Of a stretch of DNA of 13,236 bases, positions 7,275 through 13,236 are shown piece after piece. The stretch is taken from NCBI GenBank assembly GCA_018985235.1, contig JADGIG010000197.1:1-13236 (forward strand). The letters run 5' to 3'. The position numbers and the translations under genes are program-made. Below the pieces are notes generated by a model. That model was not told where the DNA came from. It saw only the letters and a program-made list of their open reading frames with translations, and searched no databases. Position 1 is the stretch's first letter. Each line of letters begins with the position of its first letter. This DNA comes from Sanchytrium tribonematis. Lineage: Eukaryota > Sanchytriomycota > Sanchytriomycetes > Sanchytriales > Sanchytriaceae.

Positions 7275-8226
7275 CTAATAATTCAGGATGAATTACATAT
7301 CTCTGAATTTGCTCAGAATCTACTGCAATAACGCCAAATTTCTCTTTTCCGCGAACGGGAAATATAGCTAAATCTGACACATTATTGTCAAACGCAACAT
7401 GAGTAGATATGAATTCCGGGGTGAAGTCGCAATCCTCATCAACAAATTCAGAGTCCATTTTTGCTATATCAATCAAATGAATTTGATTTCCAACGGAAAG
7501 AAAAAATTGAGTTTTTGCAAAAGGATTCCATTTTAGTCGTTCAAAAGTTTCTTGCTCATCTGCAACCCATTGCGCTTTCATCCCGGAACGCAAATCATGT
7601 AATTCAACTTTCGAACTGGTCGCAAATAAGGCGTAGGGGTGACTTTTATGAATAGAGATCGACTTGGCTTCACCGATTAATGGAATCTTATACAAGCAGG
7701 AAGTTGACTTTTCATTGTAAATACAAACATTTGCGTCCTCATTATTGTCCATGACAAAGATCAGACTATCATCGAAAACATCGAGGGCGCAAGACGATTG
7801 TTCTACTTGCCAAGTCACATTTGAATCTTTCACAATTGCCACACCTGCCGTAAAGGAAATTGCAAATCCCCCTTGATATGGAGAAATAGACGTAATTTCA
7901 TCACCAAATTTGGCAATTTCTTTTAGGGATTTATATTCCCCATGATAAACAACACCAGTAGACGTACCAACAGTTAAAATTTCTTTATCCAAGTAAATGA
8001 CTGTGACTTCTCCTTCAATATCAATTCTATCTTTCTCTTTTAGTTTGTGATCGAATCTAATGAGTTTATTTTCTGACTCCAAAATTGTTCCCATAAAAAT
8101 ATCTTTTGCCGTGGCTGCCAATGTAAAATCCAACCCGTCTTCCTCATTGATCTCACTGTATCCAAATGTCGAATAAAGATAATGAACATTATCGTTAAAA
8201 GTCTTGTGCTTGTTCTCTTTGGTCAT
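7270..8226 (-). CDS. WD40-like beta-propeller protein, family not identified
   Basis: A 318-aa protein made largely of short beta strands with no membrane helix or signal peptide. The best WD40 unit is near residues 190-235: SISIHKSHPYALFATSSKVELHDLRSGMKAQWV, followed by LKWNPFAKTQFFLSVGNQIHLIDI, i.e. a His-rich lead, a strand pair and an [L/V]xDLR ending, as in WD40 blades. Weaker blades precede it (FMGTILESENKLIRFD, ILTVGTSTGVVYHGE, LIFVMDNNEDANVCIYN). Length would allow one six- to seven-blade propeller, so it is probably a scaffold. Nucleoporin-like (Nup37/Nup43) or other WD-repeat adaptors are possible; nothing here decides it. The ATG at 8226 is divergent from the gene at 8332. Its stop lies 3 bases from that of TLG2. 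Confidence 0.7.
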   Translation of the reverse strand: MTKENKHKTFNDNVHYLYSTFGYSEINEEDGLDFTLAATAKDIFMGTILESENKLIRFDHKLKEKDRIDIEGEVTVIYLDKEILTVGTSTGVVYHGEYKSLKEIAKFGDEITSISPYQGGFAISFTAGVAIVKDSNVTWQVEQSSCALDVFDDSLIFVMDNNEDANVCIYNEKSTSCLYKIPLIGEAKSISIHKSHPYALFATSSKVELHDLRSGMKAQWVADEQETFERLKWNPFAKTQFFLSVGNQIHLIDIAKMDSEFVDEDCDFTPEFISTHVAFDNNVSDLAIFPVRGKEKFGVIAVDSEQIQRYVIHPELLE

Positions 8227-8331
8227 TTACAAATTGGAACAAGGGATGAATTGCATAAGATTGGTTAATTAATCAGCCCAATCAAATCGACAATATTTTG
8301 AAATAAAAGGAAATTGTCCGTTCGTTTGTCA
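8227..8331. promoter_or_regulatory. Bidirectional promoter with inverted CCAAT boxes
   Basis: This 105-base divergent spacer holds GATTGG (8259-8264) and CCAATC (8278-8283) as an inverted pair around an AT-rich TTAATTAAT, plus another ATTGG at 8233-8237. CCAAT boxes are bound by the NF-Y/HAP complex. The arrangement would let one element serve both the WD40-like gene and the orphan gene. Confidence 0.5.
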
Positions 8332-8670
8332 ATGACAATCCATGATATATACGGATTTGGAGAACAATGCCCAGAATTTTTGTGCAAGTATCCAAGCAAG
8401 CGAAAACCTCATATTTATGCTGACAAGCCAAAGTCACAGTTCAGTTTAGATTGCAATGTTGTAGGAGCAGTCAACCCTCCCAAAATTGAAAAGAAATCTT
8501 ATAAACGAGGCACTTACAAAACACCACCACCAGGAGAATTCAAATTACAAACTCATGTAATTGGAGGTACCAGCCCTCCACTTCCACCTTGCAAAACAAT
8601 AAAAAAGAGGTTTGATGCAATCCCTGGAGGCACTGGTGAAAGTATTTATGACGTTATGCACTGGAATTAA
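8332..8670 (+). CDS. Short Pro/Gly/Lys-rich orphan protein with an internal duplication
   Basis: The first ATG is at 8332, giving 112 aa. I do not recognise the family. The protein is basic and rich in Pro, Gly and Lys, with no signal or membrane helix. It contains two similar units of about 24 residues: KPKSQFSLDCNVVGAVNPPK and PPPGEFKLQTHVIGGTSPPL, with pattern xPxxxFxLxxxVxGxxxPP, each followed by Lys-rich sequence. It ends in IYDVMHWN. Short, basic, Pro/Gly-rich repeat proteins are common among ciliary microtubule-associated proteins, and a flagellar gene is present in the window, but a link is only a guess. Its stop is 30 bases from the stop of the convergent mannosyltransferase, and AATAAA at 8687-8692 lies in that gap. 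Confidence 0.65.
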   Translation: MTIHDIYGFGEQCPEFLCKYPSKRKPHIYADKPKSQFSLDCNVVGAVNPPKIEKKSYKRGTYKTPPPGEFKLQTHVIGGTSPPLPPCKTIKKRFDAIPGGTGESIYDVMHWN

Positions 8671-8674
8671 AACT

Positions 8675-8692
8675 TTTATTAAAGTAAATAAA
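8675..8692. terminator. Two opposed poly(A) signals in a 30-base convergent gap
   Basis: Plus-strand AATAAA at 8687-8692 serves the orphan gene; minus-strand AATAAA at 8680-8675 serves the mannosyltransferase. The stop codons are 30 bases apart (8671-8700), so the mature 3' ends must overlap. Confidence 0.6.
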
Positions 8693-8700
8693 TTTTTGAA

Positions 8701-10053
8701 TTAATCCCAAGATTCCATTAGTTCTTCTCTGAGTGCAATCCATCTATCAACAAAATCTCCTAACAAACTACTGGTATCCTTAACATCAATCTTGGTATAT
8801 TCGTTTTCTGATCTCTCGCCCAGCGCTGTACAACCATAACCATTACTACTTGAAACTAAAAGTGGCTTGAGTGCCTTGTTATTATATGCATACCTATAAA
8901 CTTGAGTTTTTTGGAAGTAGTCTTTGCCAATATTGCCTCTATATTTAACCTGGTTTGCATGAAAAAACATGGGCTCGCCTTTGAATCCGTTTTGTAACAT
9001 TACTAGACCACAAAAAAATTTCTCGCCTTGAGATCGATCAAGGTAACCTACCAGAGATGTAAACCAAGGAACCACCTTATAAGGAAGATTTACAAATTTA
9101 GCAGCGTATCTCATAACATCCTTGTCTCCAAAAAATACATCAAACCAAAAGTCACGATCTTGCGTGATATAATATGACATAAGTAAAGTTTTCATATGCT
9201 TTTTCTTATTTACAAGCAACTGGCCTGCTTCCAATTCCCATTGATTAGAGCATTCACTATTAAAAATACTATGTATTGGGTTTTTTGGATGTGTTTTCCA
9301 AATATCGGGCCACATAATTAAGCCAAATTTTTCATACTCAGGCATGTCAAAATAGGTACTAGGATCCTTAACAGGTACATTGTCAGAATCCAAAAAGAGT
9401 ATATCCTCAAATTGACTGGCAAGAATAGAGGCACTCTTTAATTGATAATTTCTTGTATTTTCTGTGTATTGAATAGGTTGACTTATGAATACAAGTTCTT
9501 TCAGATTTACAACGTTAGAATCCTTCATATTGCTAAATACTATTTCTTGAGCCGGCTTCAACTCGTCGTAGTGAAATAATTCAATTGGTATATCAGAGAA
9601 GCTTCGAATAGTAATAATATTGGAATAAACCATTTTAAAAGAGTGTTTTGTAACAAGCATCACAATGCCTTTTTTTCCGATTGACTGATCTTGAGCTGAC
9701 ATTGGGTGAGAATACGATTTTGGAGCTTTATAAAACAAATTTGGAATGGCATTGTGATGCAATGTTAAATTAATGCTCAGTGAATAATGCCTTAGCTTCA
9801 TTTGTCCCATTTCAGTCATGTTCCTATGCCAAAGCTTCGGTTGCGGCCAGATGTCTATTTGATCTTTATAGATCATTTCATCGCAGTTGTAATTGAAATC
9901 AAAATTTGTGACATTTTTAGGTATACTGCAGCTGATAATAAATATTAAGATAGCTATGAGCCATGTTAATTTTGAAAATTCAAAAATCATTTGATTTCGA
10001 GTGAGGGTCAAACACAGGATCTTGGAAAATTTACTTTGAGGAACTTTATCCAT
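8701..10053 (-). CDS. Golgi alpha-mannosyltransferase, GT71 family (Mnn2/Mnn1-like)
   Basis: A 450-aa type II membrane enzyme that probably adds mannose from GDP-mannose to protein-linked glycans in the Golgi. A short cytosolic tail precedes one membrane helix (about 29-41, KLTWLIAILIFII); the catalytic part is lumenal with N-glycosylation sequons (N47 NVT, N78 NMT, N95 NLT). GT71 features in order: an acceptor-side segment IRSFSDIPIELFHYDEL (about 149-165), KSASILASQFEDILFLDSDNVPV with the DxD metal/GDP-sugar motif at 222-224, then a WPDIWKTHPKNPIH block and ELEAGQLLV. These blocks are typical of fungal Mnn2/Mnn5 alpha-1,2-mannosyltransferases; substrate and linkage are inferred. An alternative start is Met22, just before the membrane helix. 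The gene lies 130 bases downstream of MsrA. Confidence 0.88.
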   Translation of the reverse strand: MDKVPQSKFSKILCLTLTRNQMIFEFSKLTWLIAILIFIISCSIPKNVTNFDFNYNCDEMIYKDQIDIWPQPKLWHRNMTEMGQMKLRHYSLSINLTLHHNAIPNLFYKAPKSYSHPMSAQDQSIGKKGIVMLVTKHSFKMVYSNIITIRSFSDIPIELFHYDELKPAQEIVFSNMKDSNVVNLKELVFISQPIQYTENTRNYQLKSASILASQFEDILFLDSDNVPVKDPSTYFDMPEYEKFGLIMWPDIWKTHPKNPIHSIFNSECSNQWELEAGQLLVNKKKHMKTLLMSYYITQDRDFWFDVFFGDKDVMRYAAKFVNLPYKVVPWFTSLVGYLDRSQGEKFFCGLVMLQNGFKGEPMFFHANQVKYRGNIGKDYFQKTQVYRYAYNNKALKPLLVSSSNGYGCTALGERSENEYTKIDVKDTSSLLGDFVDRWIALREELMESWD

Positions 10054-10183
10054 AATTTTGGCCTACTCCTGAAATGTTATATATTTACATTTCTGGGATT
10101 CTGCTTTATAAAAGATAATTCAGGCGTTTACTTCAATGAAAATTGTTGAATTATAATCATAATTTATTAAAAATTATGAATAA
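10054..10183 (-). promoter_or_regulatory. 130-base spacer: MsrA 3' end and mannosyltransferase promoter
   Basis: Minus-strand AATAAA at 10168-10163 lies 15 bases after the MsrA stop. A TATAAA on the minus strand (the TTTATA of the GCTTTATAAAAG run near 10105) is a plausible TATA element about 50 bases before the mannosyltransferase ATG. I see no coding sequence. Confidence 0.45.
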
Positions 10184-10702
10184 TCAACCATAGCATCTAA
10201 TCTTTGTCTTATCTCCTTTCAATGAGCATTGACCACCTTTTTCCAAATACTTTTGATGATACTCCTCTGCGTCATAAAATTTCTTAAATGGAGTAATTTC
10301 AGTGGCTATTGGTGTCTTGTATTTTTTCTGCTCTTCATCTTTAGATTTTAATGCGACATTTTTTTGTTCTTCACTGTGGAAAAAGATGGCGCTTCTATAT
10401 TGGGTTCCAATATCATTGCCTTGTCTATTCATTTGGGTTGGATCATGTTTTTCCCAAAAGACTTTTAGCAATTTCTCGTAAGAGACTACTTTGGGATCAA
10501 ACGTCATAGATACTGCTTCGGCGTGGCCAGATTTTCCAGAGCAAACTTGCTCATACGTAGGATTTTCTTTCGTTCCTCCAATATAGCCAACCTTAGTGGA
10601 TATGACACCGGGTTCTCTTTGATAGACTAATTCGACGCTCCAAAAACATCCTGCTGCAAAAGTTGCTTTGTCACTCATTTTTCTGGTTAATTGTTTCAGC
10701 AT
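10184..10702 (-). CDS. msrA: Peptide-methionine (S)-S-oxide reductase MsrA
   Basis: This enzyme reduces methionine-S-sulfoxide in proteins and free methionine, repairing oxidative damage. The 172-aa chain covers the whole MsrA domain. The catalytic motif GCFWSVE has the nucleophilic Cys19. It is followed by the family blocks [54 protein letters not shown] and [20 protein letters not shown]. Two C-terminal Cys (C159 in GGQC, C170 in RCYG) are likely resolving cysteines, as in other MsrAs. The ATG at 10702 adds a short basic leader (MLKQLTRK) before a second in-frame Met9 ([13 protein letters not shown]); the second would also make a full cytosolic enzyme, and the first might aid organelle targeting. 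It begins 36 bases after the SulP stop. Confidence 0.95.
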   Translation of the reverse strand: MLKQLTRKMSDKATFAAGCFWSVELVYQREPGVISTKVGYIGGTKENPTYEQVCSGKSGHAEAVSMTFDPKVVSYEKLLKVFWEKHDPTQMNRQGNDIGTQYRSAIFFHSEEQKNVALKSKDEEQKKYKTPIATEITPFKKFYDAEEYHQKYLEKGGQCSLKGDKTKIRCYG

Positions 10703-10738
10703 AAAATAGATTATTTACTCAGTGAATTATTGAAATTA

Positions 10739-12178
10739 TCACGATGTTCTATTATTTTTCCATAGCGTCAACGAATACCAAATCTTCCAAACAATCACAA
10801 AAGAAACGCCGACTATTAAAGCAGTTTGAACATTAAATATAAATACAGCAACGCAAGGTAGCCAAAAATAGATTAGTTGTATATAAGGATTTTTTTCGTA
10901 CTCAGCTATGCAGTGGGATAAACGCGGAATCATCTCTATGTCCTCTATTGGGGTTTCTGGTAATTCCGGAGATTCCAGATCATCATCGGAATCCTCGCTT
11001 TCTAATTCAATTTCACTTCCTTGTTTGCGACGTCTCTGAGCTTCTTGAATGAGAGGCCAGCCCACAGACTTTATTTGCATCAATAGAGATTTGGCAGCCA
11101 ATACGACAATTGCAGCCAGTGTTGCCATAGGCACAGGCTCAAATAATGGTGCAATACTAACAAGAACCAGAATCAATAGCACGCACATTACAAGGTTAGA
11201 AATTTGAGTCTTCGCACCCACTTCTTTTTGCAAAGCAGCCCTAGTAAGTGAGCCGGTGGCCATAAATCCATTAAAAAATGAGATAATTACTGAGCTGACA
11301 CCTGTTAAAAACATATCTTGGGGTATGCAGGTGCCTTCCGTTTTATATTGAGTTAGTACTGACATAGTGATGCTTGCAGATACGATAGCAACTGGCAAGG
11401 TTTGTAAAATGAGGTTTCCAATACTAACTCCAGGAACATCATCATAATCCCAGGGTGCATTTAAATCTGGGAAGCCTTTTGGAATGTAGCCCACTATTTT
11501 AATACCCAAATTTTTAAAATCCAGCGAATACGATAACACTGTTGCAATTAAACAAACAATAAAAACGTCGGGAATCCACACTTTTCTCCAACCGCGATTG
11601 TTTCTGACATAGCCATTGATCCACTTCAGACTATAGATAGAAACTAAACTAATTGTACTAACTGCAAATGTTGGCCAGTGGATTTTGTCAAATTTTCGAA
11701 ATAAGTCAAAAACTTTTATGACTACTACAAATTGCTCTGGCTTTAGTAAAGGAATTCCAAAAAAATCATCCATTTGAGCCACTGCTATAAAAAAAGCACA
11801 ACCTGTCGTAAAACCCATCATGAAATTCTTTGGAAGGAGCCACACAGATATCAGAGATGAAAATGGTGAAATTAAGATTTGCATAAAACCTCCAATAAAT
11901 GACGACAGATATATAGGTCGAACATTTCTCATCAAAAGCTGAATCACTGTAAACGGACCAACAGTGCATGTCGGATTAGAGGCGAAAATCGCAAATGGTA
12001 GAACAGCTAAACTAGAATACAATCCGATCACAGGCTTTAAATCTGCTAAGCTAGCATAGGCCATGGATTGAGGTATGAGTACTGTCAGTAAAGTCAATCC
12101 TGCAATCCCGTCTTTAATCAGATAAGAATACTCGAAATCGACTAAAAAACTCGGTTTTTTCCAGGGGATTTGTAGCAT
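10739..12178 (-). CDS. SulP/SLC26-type anion (sulfate) transporter without STAS domain
   Basis: A 479-aa multi-pass membrane protein of the SulP family. The N-terminal signature is clear: DGIAGLTLLTVLIPQSMAYASLADLKPVIGLYSS, then TVGPFTVIQLL, FIGGFMQILI and GFTTGCAFFIAVAQ. Later blocks include ATGSLTRAALQKEVGAKTQISNLV and PVPMATLAAIVVLAA. About 11-13 hydrophobic segments are visible. Two oddities: the chain ends about 13 residues after a last membrane helix, with no cytosolic STAS domain, which most SulP proteins carry and need for trafficking or regulation; and an acidic hydrophilic insert (about 387-417, ESEDSDDDLESPELPETP) lies before the last helices. Sulfate or sulfite is the likely substrate, but oxalate, molybdate or bicarbonate cannot be excluded. 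No AATAAA follows the TGA closely. Confidence 0.85.
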   Translation of the reverse strand: MLQIPWKKPSFLVDFEYSYLIKDGIAGLTLLTVLIPQSMAYASLADLKPVIGLYSSLAVLPFAIFASNPTCTVGPFTVIQLLMRNVRPIYLSSFIGGFMQILISPFSSLISVWLLPKNFMMGFTTGCAFFIAVAQMDDFFGIPLLKPEQFVVVIKVFDLFRKFDKIHWPTFAVSTISLVSIYSLKWINGYVRNNRGWRKVWIPDVFIVCLIATVLSYSLDFKNLGIKIVGYIPKGFPDLNAPWDYDDVPGVSIGNLILQTLPVAIVSASITMSVLTQYKTEGTCIPQDMFLTGVSSVIISFFNGFMATGSLTRAALQKEVGAKTQISNLVMCVLLILVLVSIAPLFEPVPMATLAAIVVLAAKSLLMQIKSVGWPLIQEAQRRRKQGSEIELESEDSDDDLESPELPETPIEDIEMIPRLSHCIAEYEKNPYIQLIYFWLPCVAVFIFNVQTALIVGVSFVIVWKIWYSLTLWKNNRTS

Positions 12179-12238
12179 ATTCGATAAAGTGATGTGAAGG
12201 ATAAAATGCTATATATTGCTGCAACAAATTTATTTATT
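12179..12238 (-). promoter_or_regulatory. 60-base spacer: MPC2 3' end and SulP promoter
   Basis: Holds two overlapping minus-strand AATAAA signals (12238-12233 and 12234-12229) directly after the MPC2 TGA. The rest is AT-rich with no other recognisable element. Confidence 0.5.
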
Positions 12239-12556
12239 TCACGCAGAAATGGCTTTGGGTTCTTTTGGAAGTGACTGATTATAGTTGTAAATTCTTGCTA
12301 ATTGGTACAAACCCGTAGCTGCTACAAATACATTAACTGCAAATAAACTATAGTTTTTAGGTATGATTACCAAGGAATACCGTGACCAGGTTAGACCAGT
12401 TCCTGCTAAAGAAACGGATTGAAAAGTGGAAAGTTTTTCAGCTGGTCTATTGATGTCTTTCAAGCCCGCGATCACAAGGCCCCATTTAAACATAGGTGCC
12501 CAGAAAAATACAGTCTTTGGTCCTGCTGGATGATTTAAAAAGGCTGCAAACGACAT
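12239..12556 (-). CDS. MPC2: Mitochondrial pyruvate carrier subunit MPC2
   Basis: One half of the inner-membrane heterodimer that brings pyruvate into the mitochondrial matrix. The 105-aa chain matches the whole MPC2 family: HPAGPKTVFFWAPMFKWGLVIAGLKDI near the start, RPAEKLST, then SLAGTGLTWSRYSLVIIPKNYSLFAVNVFVAATGLYQLARIYNY. Three membrane helices are expected, at about 16-34, 45-65 and 72-91. Fungi have paired forms (Mpc2 and Mpc3), and the sequence alone does not choose. I take the ATG at 12556 (MSFAAFL) as start. The stop TGA (12241-12239) directly abuts AATAAA. Only 36 bases separate it from the upstream gene's stop. Confidence 0.93.
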   Translation of the reverse strand: MSFAAFLNHPAGPKTVFFWAPMFKWGLVIAGLKDINRPAEKLSTFQSVSLAGTGLTWSRYSLVIIPKNYSLFAVNVFVAATGLYQLARIYNYNQSLPKEPKAISA

Positions 12557-12591
12557 TGACAAAAAGGATTTGTTTGAAAAATATTTTCAAC

Positions 12592-12597
12592 TTTATT
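12592..12597 (-). terminator. Poly(A) signal containing the stop codon of the CFP1/Spp1-like gene
   Basis: The minus strand reads AAA TAA AG, so AATAAA spans 12597-12592 with the TAA stop at its centre, the same arrangement as in the WD40-like gene. Confidence 0.55.
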
Positions 12598-13236
12598 TAA
12601 CAATCATATAATGGTCACTTGGCTTCTTTAATAGAACCTCTAAGCTGTCCCGCTCTTCGTGGCAGTGTTTGATAATATCAACAAATACCTGCATTTCATG
12701 CAGTCGTCTTTTTTCTTCCAAAACGTACTGAGAATGTAATTTTCTTTTCCAAGAATCATGCCTTTCGCAGTTGACGATACCACAAATTTTATCTGGGTCT
12801 TGTATTTTGAGCGGCTCTTTTCTTGAGTAGGATATCATGTACTGCATCGAGAAATCGCATACATCGCCTTCCCGGACTGATTCTGGCCAAGGCCAATTGT
12901 CTAATTGACTATTTAATTTTGAATAAATGTCTCTAATCTTGCTATAATTCAATCTGGCATCTTCAGCTTGATCTTTTAATTGATTAAATAATTTCAGATC
13001 GCTACTATTTTTCATATAACGTTTTGGCATTGTCTCTATTTCATTTTTAAGTGGATTCACAACGACATTTTTTATAAATTTAATTCCACATTCAAAAGAG
13101 CAATACTTGGACTGAAAATCCCCGAATGCTTGATAAGCTTTATTATTGCATTCAAAGTTTGCACAAGGAAAAGCATTAACACAAAAAGGACATTCATAAT
13201 CCTCATCTTTGGGAATCACTCGCAAATTCCCATTAA
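12593..13236 (-). CDS. CFP1/Spp1-like subunit of the Set1/COMPASS histone H3K4 methyltransferase, 5' partial
   Basis: The frame is open to the right edge, so the N-terminus lies outside the window. The visible 214 residues match the C-terminal region of CFP1 (CXXC1)/Spp1. A Cys cluster comes first (CPFC, CANFEC, then SKYCSFECGIKFI, close to the family's SKYCSdeCG). A helical, coiled-coil-like stretch follows (LFNQLKDQAEDARLNYSKI...). A second Cys/His block (DKICGIVNCERHDSWKRKLHSQY) and a charged helix (LEEKRRLHEMQVF) end the protein. The PHD finger that reads H3K4me3 would lie upstream and is not seen. The family fit rests on the SKYC..CG and CxxxCERH motifs and their spacing. The stop TAA (12595-12593) forms the centre of an AATAAA. 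Confidence 0.75.
   Translation of the reverse strand, partial: NGNLRVIPKDEDYECPFCVNAFPCANFECNNKAYQAFGDFQSKYCSFECGIKFIKNVVVNPLKNEIETMPKRYMKNSSDLKLFNQLKDQAEDARLNYSKIRDIYSKLNSQLDNWPWPESVREGDVCDFSMQYMISYSRKEPLKIQDPDKICGIVNCERHDSWKRKLHSQYVLEEKRRLHEMQVFVDIIKHCHEERDSLEVLLKKPSDHYMIVK

Noticed and set aside
8314-8331. Earlier TTG starts for the orphan gene and similarly for MPC2 (12562), the left-edge gene (42) and the CFP1/Spp1-like gene (13225)
   Set aside because: TTG is not a usual nuclear start; the first two genes have an ATG just downstream, and the last two simply run off the window.

Overview
The window is nuclear DNA from a very compact, AT-rich eukaryote. Typical eukaryotic families follow each other every few tens of bases: an SMC5/6 ATPase, a Qa-SNARE, a COMPASS subunit, a mitochondrial pyruvate carrier subunit and a Golgi mannosyltransferase. 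The gene set suggests a zoosporic, early-branching fungus or a close relative. A GT71 (Mnn2-like) mannosyltransferase and an Ino4/Mlx-like bHLH factor look fungal. A thioredoxin-plus-NDK protein of the axonemal NME8/TXNDC3 type implies a flagellum. The genus cannot be told from the sequence. All three standard stop codons are used as stops.

Layout, left to right: (1) the 3' end of a plus-strand gene with a WH2-like, connector-like and Trp-ending tail, possibly an Arp2/3 activator; (2) SMC6 on the minus strand; (3) divergent from it, the NME8-like gene and then the bHLH gene on the plus strand; (4) about 540 bases (5926-6469) with no clear gene, perhaps holding a minus-strand gene broken by mini-introns; (5) a TLG2/syntaxin-16 gene (plus) whose stop lies 3 bases from the stop of a convergent WD40-like gene (minus); (6) a short Pro/Gly/Lys-rich orphan gene (plus), sharing a CCAAT-bearing 105-base promoter with the WD40-like gene; (7) a minus-strand run of GT71 mannosyltransferase, MsrA, a SulP transporter, MPC2 and a CFP1/Spp1-like COMPASS subunit cut by the right edge.

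The most striking result is two spliceosomal-type introns of only 19 and 20 nt. Each contains an in-frame stop that seems to truncate its gene, and removing each GT...AG segment restores an essential conserved end: the Walker B motif and C-terminal head of Smc6, and the membrane anchor of the SNARE. The two introns share a GTAT(C/T)TAA start and a TAG end, so ultra-short introns are probably common in this genome.

The second theme is 3'-end compaction. AATAAA signals overlap or touch the stop codon in several genes, and in the SNARE gene the signal lies inside the coding sequence. From the listed coordinates, coding sequence plus introns covers roughly 91% of the window. Apart from the sulfur-related pair (SulP and MsrA) and the two divergent promoters, the genes look like ordinary housekeeping neighbours rather than one pathway.
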